This document shows positions 9,295 to 17,219 of a stretch of 64,000 nucleotides of DNA, in pieces. The notes beneath the pieces are model-generated. The model made no database searches. It was not told the DNA's origin and saw nothing but the letters and a program-made list of their open reading frames with translations. A program made the position numbers and the translations under genes. Source of the DNA: DAITPV01 sp050692555 (lineage in GTDB: Bacteria > Actinomycetota > UBA4738 > CALAEC01); the NCBI GenBank assembly GCA_050692555.1, contig JBOGVS010000005.1, positions 1 through 64,000 of the forward strand, read 5' to 3'. Positions within the stretch are counted from its first letter, which is position 1. Each line of letters begins with the position of its first letter.

Positions 9295-10037
9295 GTGTGG
9301 CGGATCACCGGGCCATCTCGACGTCGGGTGAGGCCCCGCCACGGTCGTGGAGCATGGGCCGGCTGGCGGCCGCCGTGGCCCTGGGGGCGTGGGCCGGCCT
9401 CTTCTGGTTCCTCCTGCTGTCCGGCCGCACCTATCTCTATCTGTCCACCCGAACCGCGTGGGTCGTGCCCGTCGGAGCCATCCTGCTGTCGATCGCCGCC
9501 CTGGGACGGCTGGCCACCGCCCGGACCCCCCGCCTCGACCCGATCACTCGCCGGGCCGCGTGGGGCCTGGGCGTGGCCCTCCTGCCCGTGGTGACCGTGC
9601 TGGCCCTCCCGCCGGCCGCGCTGGGGTCGTTCGCCGCTTCCCGACGCTCGGTGAGCACCGGGTTCGCGGGAGCGGGAGGCGAGCTCGCCGATGGCCCGGT
9701 GACCTTCGCCGCCGTGGCCGCTGCCGGCTGGTCGCCGGAGGTCCGGCGAGGGCTGGTCGAGCGAGCCGGGAGCCGGGTGACCTTCGAGGGCATCGTCACC
9801 AGGCGCGAGGGTCAGGCCGCCGATGAGTTCATCCTTACCCGGTTCGTGGTGTCGTGTTGCGTGGCCGACGCCTTGAGCGTCCAGGTCCGCGTGGTGGGAG
9901 CGCCTCCCGGGAAGTTCGAACAGGACCAGTGGGTCCGGGTCTCCGGAACCTTCTATCCGATCGGCAGGGAGATGGTCGTGGCGGCGTCCGACATCCAGGC
10001 CATCCCCAGACCCGAACGGCCCTACGTGAACGTGTGA
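9291..10037 (+). CDS. TIGR03943 family (DUF1980, YcgQ-like) permease partner
   Basis: Using the ATG at 9291, which overlaps the permease stop, the product has 248 residues. Two or three N-terminal TM segments are followed by a soluble domain whose end carries the family motif FVVSCCVADA, with a Cys-Cys pair likely to matter for ligand or metal handling, and an OB-fold-like strand pattern (VRVSGTFYPIG). The family is nearly always beside a YraQ permease and is thought to work with it. An upstream in-frame start at 9270 lies inside the permease gene and is not preferred. Confidence 0.88.
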   Translation: MSVADHRAISTSGEAPPRSWSMGRLAAAVALGAWAGLFWFLLLSGRTYLYLSTRTAWVVPVGAILLSIAALGRLATARTPRLDPITRRAAWGLGVALLPVVTVLALPPAALGSFAASRRSVSTGFAGAGGELADGPVTFAAVAAAGWSPEVRRGLVERAGSRVTFEGIVTRREGQAADEFILTRFVVSCCVADALSVQVRVVGAPPGKFEQDQWVRVSGTFYPIGREMVVAASDIQAIPRPERPYVNV

Positions 10038-10044
10038 CCCCGGC

Positions 10045-11772
10045 CTAGCCCTCCAGCGAGTCGAGCGGTTGCGCCGAGGTGAGATCGCCTTGGAGATATC
10101 GCCCCGGTCCCAGGGCGTTCACCTCTTCCTCCCCCAACTCCAGGAGGAAGTCACCAGGGAGCACGGCGGCGAACAACGATCGCCGGCGAAGCTCCTCGGG
10201 AACGGAGCCGGGATCCACGCCCTCCGGCAACCCGTCTCCGTAGCGATAGCCGGCCACGAACCGAGCCACGTCCTCCACCGAGATGCCCTCCCGCCGGAGG
10301 ACGTCACGGTCGAGGTACAGCTCGCTGGGGTGCGCCGACTCCACCACCGGGGCGCCGAAGGACTCGTTGACGTCGGCCTCCAGCCGGAACCGATCCACGC
10401 GCAGGCCGCCGACGGACTCGGGCGTTGGCGTCTGTCCGTGGTCGCCGGTGATCGCCAGGACGTACCGGCCCCGCCCGACCTCCCGGTCCAGCGTCTCCAC
10501 CAGGGGTCCCAGCAGCAGCTCGTCCTGGGCCGCGAACACCTGGGACACCTCGGGGCCCACCATGTTCCACACGTGTCCGGCGATGTCGCCGGCCTTCATC
10601 TCCACGAACAGGAGGTCGGTGACGGCGTCTTCACCGATGGGCTCCTGCCGCAGCATCTCCAGGACCGCCTCGGCCTGATGGGCCACGAAGGCCGGGGTCC
10701 CCGTGTACCAGTAGGCGTCCTCCTCCAGAGGCACGTCCCCCCAGGCCCCGTCGCGAGCGCCGTCCACCGCATCGAGCTCGTCGACCCTGGCCTGGAGGGC
10801 CCCCGGGCCGGGAAGGTCCTCGGACAGCCGGTACACCTCCTCGTTCGTCCAGAAGTCCTCTCGGTCGGTGTCCCACAGGACCGCCACGTCACGGTCACCG
10901 CCGGGGGCCCGAGCGCCACGACCGAGCATCCCCAGGTGCCACGACTCGTAGCTGAGCATGCCGACCCACGCGCGGTTGTCGACGGAGCGATCCCACTGGT
11001 CGGCCAGCGAATCCACGCGCATCAGTGCCGGGTCGGCGGTGTCCAGGTACACGTCCCCCAGCGTTCCGTCTGGCAATCGAGCGGTGTTCTCCGGGATCCC
11101 GTGGGTCCGGGGGTACGCCCCGGTCCCGATGGTCGAGTGGACCGGCGCAGTGATCGAGGGTGAGGACCCGAGCGTGGCGTTGGTGTAGGTGGTCCCCTCC
11201 AGAGCCAGGCCGCGTTGCACCGGCCACGCGTCCGGCCATCGCTCCAGGACGTTCCATCCCCCGCCGTCGTACACGACCGTGACGATCACCGCCGGCGGGT
11301 CCGGCCGCTCCGAGCCGGGGATCAGGGCCTCGCGAAGCACCCGTCCGTCCGGCGCGTCGAATCCCTCGAAACCCAGCAGCTCCGCGTACGTGGGCGCCAG
11401 GTCCGCCAGGTCGACCGGTGTGGAAGGACGGACGGCGGACCGCACGAACCCCGGCCCGTACAGGATCAGCGGGACCCGCTGGTGGTAGGACCAGGGTGTG
11501 GCGTGGGTGGTCCGGGGATCGAACGCACCCCGGAGCCCTCCGGTCCACTGGGCCACCACGTTCCACGGCTCGGGCACCAGGGCGATCTCCCCCGAGGTGC
11601 CGGGCACGTATCCCCGGATGAGGTGCCGAACCGCGTCTGCTCCCAGGCCCCGGGCCATGGCCATGAGGCCGGGGGGCTCCGCTGCACCCCCGGCAGACGT
11701 GCACCCCGGGACCATCAGGAGGAGCGCGAACGTGGCGGCCAGCCGCGCGCGGCGGCAGAGGAAGGGCGTCAC
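10045..11772 (-). CDS. Alkaline phosphatase superfamily lipoprotein, permuted (copy 3)
   Basis: The product has 575 residues with a signal ending VPGC and Cys+1 followed by TSAGG, a convincing lipoprotein start. The catalytic set lies at H90 (THATPW), D169 (YDGGG), T208 (PSIT), D396 and H400 (DIAGH), D444-H445 (GDHG). It aligns end to end with the copy at 5176, including the N-terminal SGEIALVPEP...VPLILYGPGF block that is C-terminal in classical PafA-type enzymes. The GTG at 11772 is 9 nt from a TATTGT box that overlaps the divergent epimerase promoter. The stop is 7 bp from the convergent permease partner. A surface phosphohydrolase role is inferred; the substrate is unknown. Confidence 0.86.
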   Translation of the reverse strand: MTPFLCRRARLAATFALLLMVPGCTSAGGAAEPPGLMAMARGLGADAVRHLIRGYVPGTSGEIALVPEPWNVVAQWTGGLRGAFDPRTTHATPWSYHQRVPLILYGPGFVRSAVRPSTPVDLADLAPTYAELLGFEGFDAPDGRVLREALIPGSERPDPPAVIVTVVYDGGGWNVLERWPDAWPVQRGLALEGTTYTNATLGSSPSITAPVHSTIGTGAYPRTHGIPENTARLPDGTLGDVYLDTADPALMRVDSLADQWDRSVDNRAWVGMLSYESWHLGMLGRGARAPGGDRDVAVLWDTDREDFWTNEEVYRLSEDLPGPGALQARVDELDAVDGARDGAWGDVPLEEDAYWYTGTPAFVAHQAEAVLEMLRQEPIGEDAVTDLLFVEMKAGDIAGHVWNMVGPEVSQVFAAQDELLLGPLVETLDREVGRGRYVLAITGDHGQTPTPESVGGLRVDRFRLEADVNESFGAPVVESAHPSELYLDRDVLRREGISVEDVARFVAGYRYGDGLPEGVDPGSVPEELRRRSLFAAVLPGDFLLELGEEEVNALGPGRYLQGDLTSAQPLDSLEG

Positions 11773-11780
11773 CGGTGCCT

Positions 11781-11787
11781 TACAATA
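11781..11787. promoter_or_regulatory. Overlapping divergent -10 boxes
   Basis: The 7-mer TACAATA reads TACAAT forward, for the epimerase gene (start 11817), and TATTGT in reverse, for the phosphatase gene (start 11772, 9 nt away). One near-symmetric element could therefore fire in both directions. The forward transcript has a leader with a ribosome-binding site; the reverse one appears leaderless. Confidence 0.5.
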
Positions 11788-11816
11788 GGGCGTCCTTCAG
11801 CGGAGGAACCAATCGG

Positions 11817-12998
11817 ATGCGCATCCTGATCCTGGGCGGCGACGGCTACTTGGGATGGCCAACCGCGTTGCGGTTCTCACAGCTCGGCCACCAGGTCCAC
11901 GTGGTCGACAACTATCTTCGCCGCCGGGCCCTGCGAGAGAACGGCGGGGACTCCCTGACCCCCATCGGGGACGACCTCCCCGTCCGAGTGGCGGCCTGGC
12001 GGGACATCGGCGACTCGCAGATCGGGGTCACCGAAGGGGATCTGTGCGATCACGCGGTGGTGGAGGAGGTCATCGAGACGGCCCGGCCCGAGGTCATCGT
12101 CCACTACGGTGAGATGCCGTCGGCCCCCTACTCCATGGCCTCCCGGGAACACGCCGTGTTCACCGAGTACAACAACGTGGTCGGCACGCTGAATGTCCTG
12201 TTCGCCATGCGGGACCTGGCCCCCGACGCGCACCTGGTGAAGCTAGGGACCATGGGCGAGTACGGAACGCCGAACATCGACATCGAGGAAGGGTTCATCG
12301 AGATCCACCACAAGGGCCGCTCCGACCGGCTTCCCTTCCCCAAGCAGCCGGGCTCCTTCTATCACGCGTCCAAGGTCCACGACTCCGTCAACATCCAGCT
12401 GGCGTGCCGGATCTGGGGACTGCGGGCCACGGACCTGAACCAGGGCGTGGTGTACGGCATCCACACCGAGGAGACCGGGCTGGACGAGCGTCTGCTGACC
12501 CGGTTCGACTACGACGAGATCTTCGGAACCACGCTCAACAGGTTCTGTCTACAGGCCGTCATCGGGCATCCGCTCACGGTCTACGGCGTCGGTGGACAGA
12601 CCCGCGGGTACATCAACATCGTCGACACCTTGCAGTGCGTGGAGCTGGCGGCCTCCAACCCGCCCGACCCCGCCGAGTACCGGGTGTTCAACCAGTTCAC
12701 CGAGCGGTTCACGGTCGTGGACCTGGCCGACCTGGTGGCCAGGGCCGGCAAGGAGGTCGGGCTGGCGGTGACCATCGAGCACCTCGACAATCCTCGAGTG
12801 GAGGCCGAGGAGCACTACTACCAGGCCACCAACACCCAGCTCATGGACCTGGGGCTCAAGCCCCATCACCTCTCGGAGACCCTCATCGAGTCGATGTTCG
12901 ACACCATCCGCCGATACTCGAGGCGGGTGATCCGCGACCACATCATGCCGCGCACTCGATGGGCCCCGCGGACCACCCAGCCGGCCGCTCACAGGTAG
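11817..12998 (+). CDS. UDP-sulfoquinovose-synthase-like NAD-dependent epimerase
   Basis: The 393-residue short-chain dehydrogenase has an N-terminal NAD-binding GGDGYLG, a catalytic YHASK (Tyr and Lys) and SQD1-type features such as a long insert after the first strand, YGEMPSAPYSM and GEYGTPNIDI. SQD1/Agl3 enzymes add sulfite to a UDP-glucose-derived intermediate to make UDP-sulfoquinovose, used for sulfolipid or surface glycans. The ATG at 11817 is preceded by GGAGGA at 11802. The glycosyltransferase follows after one base, suggesting a joint role in surface sugar transfer. Family assignment is firm; a different NDP-sugar substrate remains possible because no sulfolipid transferase is nearby. 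Confidence 0.85.
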   Translation: MRILILGGDGYLGWPTALRFSQLGHQVHVVDNYLRRRALRENGGDSLTPIGDDLPVRVAAWRDIGDSQIGVTEGDLCDHAVVEEVIETARPEVIVHYGEMPSAPYSMASREHAVFTEYNNVVGTLNVLFAMRDLAPDAHLVKLGTMGEYGTPNIDIEEGFIEIHHKGRSDRLPFPKQPGSFYHASKVHDSVNIQLACRIWGLRATDLNQGVVYGIHTEETGLDERLLTRFDYDEIFGTTLNRFCLQAVIGHPLTVYGVGGQTRGYINIVDTLQCVELAASNPPDPAEYRVFNQFTERFTVVDLADLVARAGKEVGLAVTIEHLDNPRVEAEEHYYQATNTQLMDLGLKPHHLSETLIESMFDTIRRYSRRVIRDHIMPRTRWAPRTTQPAAHR

Positions 12999-12999
12999 C

Positions 13000-14046
13000 G
13001 TGATCGCTCTCCGGATCCTGGGCGGCGTGTTCGCCGCGGCGCTGCTCATCTCCGCGGTGATCCGGTTCCGTGGCCGGTGGATCACCCGGCGGAACCTGAT
13101 CATCTCCACCACGCTGGCCGTGGCCGGGCTGCTCCTGGCCACGGTCCCATCGTTCTTCGATCCCCTGTTCGGGCTGTTCAACTTCCGGCGGGGTGGAGGC
13201 GGCCGGCTCCTGGCGGTGCTGCTGTTCGGCAACGTCGTGCTGCTGCTCCTGATCCTGCGAAACACCAGCGAGACCGACGTGGTCAGCCGTGACTTCCAGC
13301 TGCTCATGGAGTGGATGGGCACACAGTCGCTCCCCGCCGAGCAGCTCGAGGGTCTGCCGGCGGGCGAGCGCCTGGTGGTGGTGCTCCCGGCCCACAACGA
13401 AGCGGACAACGTGGGATCGGTGCTCCGGGCCATGCCGGAGAAGGTGGAGGGGCATCCCGTGGTCCCCCTGGTGGTCGACGACGCCTCCGAGGACCGCACG
13501 GCGGAGGCAGCTCGGGGCGCGGGCGCCCTGGTGGCCCGGTTGCCGATCCGCCGGGGAGGTGGCCAGGCGGTGCGGGTAGGCTACGAGCTGGCCCTCCGGC
13601 TCGACGCCACGGTGGTGGCTTCCCTCGACGCGGACGGGCAGCACGACCCCGATGAGCTCCACCTCCTGGTCGAGCCGATCCTCCGCGGCGAGTACGACAT
13701 GGTCCAGGGATCGCGGGTGCTGGGGACGTTCGAGAAGGAGAGTCACATCCGGCATCTGGGGGTGCTGTTCTTCTCGCGGATGGTGTCGCTCCTGACCGGG
13801 GCCCGGATCACCGACGTGTCGAACGGTTACCGGGCCATCCGAATCGAGACGCTGCGCAAGCTGATCCTGGAGCAGGACCAGTTCTGGACGTCCGAGGTCA
13901 TCATCGAGGCCCTCCGGCACCGGGCCCGGATCCTGGAGGTGCCCATCACCGTACGGGCCCGGGCCAGTGGGGCCACGAAGAAGCCCCGCCCGTTCAAGTA
14001 CGGGTGGAACTTCATGAAGGCCATCGTCAAGACCTGGCTCCGCTGA
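13000..14046 (+). CDS. DUF2304 / family 2 glycosyltransferase fusion
   Basis: This 348-residue protein has two or three N-terminal TM segments (about residues 1-90, DUF2304-like) followed by a GT-A glycosyltransferase domain from about residue 125. The domain shows VVLPAHNEADN, a DDAS motif, and DADGQHDP as the metal-binding DxD region; its later part (SNGYRAIR, and a basic C-terminus) resembles dolichol/polyprenyl-phosphate mannosyltransferases. It probably loads a sugar onto a polyprenyl phosphate or a lipid at the membrane. The GTG start is one base after the epimerase stop, so the two are co-transcribed. Confidence 0.88.
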   Translation: MIALRILGGVFAAALLISAVIRFRGRWITRRNLIISTTLAVAGLLLATVPSFFDPLFGLFNFRRGGGGRLLAVLLFGNVVLLLLILRNTSETDVVSRDFQLLMEWMGTQSLPAEQLEGLPAGERLVVVLPAHNEADNVGSVLRAMPEKVEGHPVVPLVVDDASEDRTAEAARGAGALVARLPIRRGGGQAVRVGYELALRLDATVVASLDADGQHDPDELHLLVEPILRGEYDMVQGSRVLGTFEKESHIRHLGVLFFSRMVSLLTGARITDVSNGYRAIRIETLRKLILEQDQFWTSEVIIEALRHRARILEVPITVRARASGATKKPRPFKYGWNFMKAIVKTWLR

Positions 14047-14055
14047 GGCCGTCGC

Positions 14056-14700
14056 TCAGGCCGGCGGGAGGCCGGCCAGCAACGACACAGCCGCCGCCGG
14101 AGGGTTCGACGCTTCGGTGACCGCCCGGACCACCACGATCCGCTTGGCCCCGGCGTCTGTGACCTCGCCCAGGTTCTCGGGGTTGATCCCGCCGATGGCG
14201 AACCACGGCCGCCGGTCATCGCTCTTCGCCGCGTAGCGGACCAGGTCCAGGCCAGCGGCCGGGCGGCCCGGCTTGGTCGGCGTCTCCCACACCGGGCCGG
14301 CGCACAGATAGTCGGCCTCGCGGGCGGCCGCGTCCCACTGGTGACGGTCGTGGGTGGAGAGACCGACGATGGCCTCCGGCCCCAGGAAGTCCCGGGCCAC
14401 CGCCGGTGGCAGATCGTTCTGACCCAGATGAACCCCGTCGGCCCCCAGGGCCACGGCCACGTCGGGCCGGTCGTTGACGATGAACAGAGCGTCGTGCCGG
14501 TCGGCCGCCTTGCGGAAGGTCTCCCCCCACCGGAGGAGGTCCCCGGCCTCGGCACCCTTCTCGCGGAGCTGGACGATGTCTACGCCGGCATCGAGGATCC
14601 GCTCCAGGAACCGGCCGAGGTCGCCCAGGTCCACTCGGGCGCCGGTGACCACATACAGGCGTGAACGGGCGAGGCGATCCCGGCGGGCGTCAGCCTTCAT
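14056..14700 (-). CDS. thiE: Thiamine-phosphate synthase ThiE
   Basis: ThiE joins hydroxymethylpyrimidine diphosphate and thiazole phosphate to give thiamine phosphate. The 214-residue TIM barrel shows VQLREK, the diphosphate-binding FIVNDRPDVA, GADGVHLGQ, VGLSTH, the GPVWETPTK loop and the C-terminal phosphate motif FAIGGI. The ATG at 14700 is chosen because AGGAG lies 8-12 nt upstream and the length fits the family; an upstream frame start at 14754 adds residues without homology. It is last in the thiGHSE operon, and its start overlaps the open extension of thiS. Confidence 0.95.
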   Translation of the reverse strand: MKADARRDRLARSRLYVVTGARVDLGDLGRFLERILDAGVDIVQLREKGAEAGDLLRWGETFRKAADRHDALFIVNDRPDVAVALGADGVHLGQNDLPPAVARDFLGPEAIVGLSTHDRHQWDAAAREADYLCAGPVWETPTKPGRPAAGLDLVRYAAKSDDRRPWFAIGGINPENLGEVTDAGAKRIVVVRAVTEASNPPAAAVSLLAGLPPA

Positions 14701-14971
14701 GCCATTTCTCCTGGGGGTCCGCTCGCAGGGTGATGTCCATGCTGGAGCAATCATGGCGAGCTACCCCCCCGGACCCCCCCGCCACGGCACGAACGAGCTC
14801 CAACCGGTCGCCTTCCGCAAGGATGGTCTCCTCGTAGCGGGCTCGCTCCAGGGGCTCCCCGTTTCGCTCCACCACCACGTGGCGGGGATCCAGCCCCCGG
14901 GCCCGGACGAACTCCGAGACGCTCATCGGGCCGTCGAGGTCGAACCCCCGGCCGTTGGCGGTGATCCGCAC
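14690..14971 (-). CDS. thiS: Sulfur carrier ThiS, frame extended by a G-tract
   Basis: ThiS carries thiocarboxylate sulfur on a C-terminal Gly-Gly for thiazole synthesis. Residues 1-65 are a normal ubiquitin-like ThiS (start GTG at 14971), reaching LELVRAVAGGSGG, but the frame then runs on for about 25 unrelated residues to 14690. On the minus strand the end reads two G7 tracts around TCC, then TAG at 14763-14761 out of frame. Removing one G from the second tract would give ...GGSGG-stop, a proper ThiS terminus. So the open frame is either a sequencing indel, a +1 frameshift site, or a true extension needing cleavage. It is 1 bp downstream of thiH. Confidence 0.8.
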   Translation of the reverse strand: MRITANGRGFDLDGPMSVSEFVRARGLDPRHVVVERNGEPLERARYEETILAEGDRLELVRAVAGGSGGVARHDCSSMDITLRADPQEKWHEG

Positions 14972-14972
14972 C

Positions 14973-16196
14973 TCAGGAGCGGACCGCGTGGAGACCGTGG
15001 GCCACCCCGGAAGGAAGCGAGGGATCCTCCCACACCGGCTCGTACCCCATGGCCTGGAGCGAGGCGGCCACCTCCGCCGGAGACCGGTGATCGGCCACCT
15101 CGAACTGCTCCTCGGCCTCGCCGGGGTGCTCGTACCCTCCTGGCTCGGTGTGTGAACCCGCGCTGGTGTGGGTGATCCCGATCCGGTGGAGACCGTCGCG
15201 GAGCGCGGGAGCCTCCCGCGTCGACAGCACCAGCCCGGCGTCCGGGAGGAACAGGCGGAGAGCGCACACCAGCAGCGTGAGGTCTCGGTCCGAGACCTCC
15301 ACCCTCGGCTGGAAGCCGCTGGCCGAAGGCCGGATCCGGGGCACCGAGACGGTGATCTGGGACCGCCAGTACCGGGTCATCAGGAACCGAGCATGGGCGG
15401 CCACGGAAAGGGCCTCGGATCTCCAGTCGTCGTGCAGCCCGAGCAGCGCTCCGATGCCCACCCGACGCAGACCCGCTCGAGCGCCGCGCTCCGGCCCCAG
15501 CAGGCGCCACCGATAGTTCCGCTTCCGTCCCGCCAGGTGCACCTCGGAGTACCGGCCTGGGTCGTAGGTCTCCTGGTAGATCACCACACCCTCGGATCCG
15601 GCCTCCCGCAGGCGCCGGTAGTCCGCCTCGCTCCACACCTGCACCTCGATCGAGACCGAAGGGATATGCCCCGCCAGCACCCGGAGGTGGCGCTCCAGGA
15701 ATTGCACACCGGTCAGCCGCTCGTGCTCCCCGGTGAGCAGCAGCACCGACCGGAACCCCTGGCGACGGAGATGCTGAATCTCCGCGAGGGCCTCCGCCTC
15801 TCCCAACGTCTTCCTGGCCACCGGCAGGTTTCGGGCGAACCCGCAGTACCCGCAGGTCGTCAGGCACTCGTTGGACAGGTACAGCGGCGCGTACAGGTGC
15901 ATGGTCCGCCCGAATCGGGCCAGGGTCAGGCGTCGCGAGGCCCCTGCAAGGTTCTCCAGCCGCTCCCCCGCCGCCGGCGAAACGAGCGCCGCGAAGTCGG
16001 CCACCGTCCGGTCCAACGGCTCGGTCCCCAGGGCCCGGTCCACACGGGCGGGCGACGCCCCGTGGGCCGTCTCCAGCAGGTCGTCGAGCGGGAGCTCCGC
16101 GAGCTGCTGGGCGAAGGTCGTCCGGGGCAAGGGAGCCTCGAAACCGTCCCGATCGGACGGCGGCGACGCCAGGTCCTCGAGCGAGGTGACCTTCAT
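14973..16196 (-). CDS. thiH: 2-iminoacetate synthase ThiH (radical SAM)
   Basis: ThiH cleaves tyrosine to dehydroglycine for thiazole formation, using S-adenosylmethionine and an oxygen-sensitive [4Fe-4S] cluster. The 407-residue protein has the cluster motif C111-x3-C115-x2-C118 (CLTTCGYC), then LLLTGE, a QVWSEADY strand and the C-terminal biotin-synthase-like part. The start at 16196 overlaps the thiG stop (ATGA). Having ThiH instead of the oxygen-dependent glycine oxidase ThiO suggests that thiazole can be made under low oxygen. Confidence 0.94.
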   Translation of the reverse strand: MKVTSLEDLASPPSDRDGFEAPLPRTTFAQQLAELPLDDLLETAHGASPARVDRALGTEPLDRTVADFAALVSPAAGERLENLAGASRRLTLARFGRTMHLYAPLYLSNECLTTCGYCGFARNLPVARKTLGEAEALAEIQHLRRQGFRSVLLLTGEHERLTGVQFLERHLRVLAGHIPSVSIEVQVWSEADYRRLREAGSEGVVIYQETYDPGRYSEVHLAGRKRNYRWRLLGPERGARAGLRRVGIGALLGLHDDWRSEALSVAAHARFLMTRYWRSQITVSVPRIRPSASGFQPRVEVSDRDLTLLVCALRLFLPDAGLVLSTREAPALRDGLHRIGITHTSAGSHTEPGGYEHPGEAEEQFEVADHRSPAEVAASLQAMGYEPVWEDPSLPSGVAHGLHAVRS

Positions 16197-17032
16197 GGCT
16201 CTGTGATTGACGGGTCGGCCTGCGAGGTGACCAGCTTGTCCAGGAACCCGGTGAGCGGGCTGGACGCCTCGGCGGCTCCGAGCTCTGGGGCCCGGCCGGC
16301 CAGCAACGCCCGGCGTCCAGCCTCCACTGCCAGCCGGAAAGCCCGGGCCATCTCCACGGGGTCGCCCGCCACAGCGATCGCCGTGTTGACCAGCACCGCG
16401 TCGCATCCCATCTCCATGCTCTCGGCGGCGTGAGAAGGCGCACCCAGGCCGGCGTCCACGACGACCGGAACGGTGGCCTGCTCCACGATGATCTGCACGG
16501 CGTCGCGAGTGCGGAGGCCACGGTTCGACCCGATCCACGACCCCAGCGGCATCACGGTGGCGCACCCCACCTCCTCGAGCCGCTTGGCCAGCACGGGGTC
16601 GGCGCCGATGTACGGCAGCACCGTGAACCCCTCAGCCACCAGCCGCTCGGCGGCCTTCAGGGTTTCCACGGGGTCGGGCAGCAAGTACCGCGGCTCGGGG
16701 GTGACCTCGAGCTTGATCCAGGCGGGCATCCCCGCGGACCTGGCCAGGTTCGCCAAGCGGACGGCCTCCTCCGCGTCCACGGCTCCGCTGGTGTTCGGCA
16801 GGAGCAGGTAGCGCTCCGGGTCGATGAATTCGAGGATGTCCGGTCCCCCGGTGGCGTCGAGGTCGACTCGCCGGAGGGCCACGGTGACCATCTGGGTCCC
16901 CGAGGCGGCCAACGCCTCCCGCATGACCTCGTGGGAGCCGAACTTGCCGGTGCCCACGATCAGCCGGGAGATGAACGACCGGTCGGCGATCGTCAGTGGA
17001 TCGGTTCGGGTGGTCTCGTTCGTGGTAGCCAT
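16193..17032 (-). CDS. thiG: Thiazole synthase ThiG
   Basis: ThiG condenses deoxyxylulose phosphate, dehydroglycine and ThiS thiocarboxylate into the thiazole ring. The 279-residue barrel has FISRLIVGTGK at the N-terminus, the Schiff-base lysine K107 in WIKLEV, GSWIGSNRGL and VVVDAGLGAPSHAAE. It is the first gene after the TPP riboswitch and overlaps thiH by 4 bp. The ATG at 17032 is the only start downstream of the riboswitch that keeps the conserved N-terminus. Confidence 0.95.
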   Translation of the reverse strand: MATTNETTRTDPLTIADRSFISRLIVGTGKFGSHEVMREALAASGTQMVTVALRRVDLDATGGPDILEFIDPERYLLLPNTSGAVDAEEAVRLANLARSAGMPAWIKLEVTPEPRYLLPDPVETLKAAERLVAEGFTVLPYIGADPVLAKRLEEVGCATVMPLGSWIGSNRGLRTRDAVQIIVEQATVPVVVDAGLGAPSHAAESMEMGCDAVLVNTAIAVAGDPVEMARAFRLAVEAGRRALLAGRAPELGAAEASSPLTGFLDKLVTSQADPSITEP

Positions 17033-17066
17033 TTCATGCGAAGGGCCGCTTCCGCGGCCCCGTGTC

Positions 17067-17175
17067 TCCCTTCGCCCGCATTATCGGGTTCAGGTTCACG
17101 GGTCGCCGACGCCTCGAAACCCCGACGGATTCCGTAGCCGGCCTCTCAGCCCGGTTGCCCGAGCTCCCCGGAACT
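17067..17175 (-). promoter_or_regulatory. TPP riboswitch (THI element) of thiGHSE
   Basis: On the minus strand the leader contains the 5' conserved part (CGGGGAGCTCGGG... GGCTGAGAGG) and the 3' part GAACCTGAACCCGATAATG followed by GCGGGCGAAGGGA. These are the pyrimidine- and pyrophosphate-binding helices of thiamine-diphosphate riboswitches. A GC-rich inverted repeat (CCGCGGAAGCGG, 17048-17059) sits between it and thiG and may act as the expression platform by sequestering the start region or ending transcription when TPP is bound. Confidence 0.93.
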
Positions 17176-17190
17176 ATTGATGTTGGATCC

Positions 17191-17219
17191 ATTGTAGCGC
17201 CGTCGCCGATGACCGTCAT
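17191..17219 (-). promoter_or_regulatory. Promoter of the thiGHSE operon
   Basis: Reading the minus strand, ATGACG (17219-17214) and TACAAT (17196-17191) are 17 bp apart. This puts the transcript start just upstream of the riboswitch. The -35 box overlaps the stop codon of the preceding M50-like gene. Confidence 0.6.
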
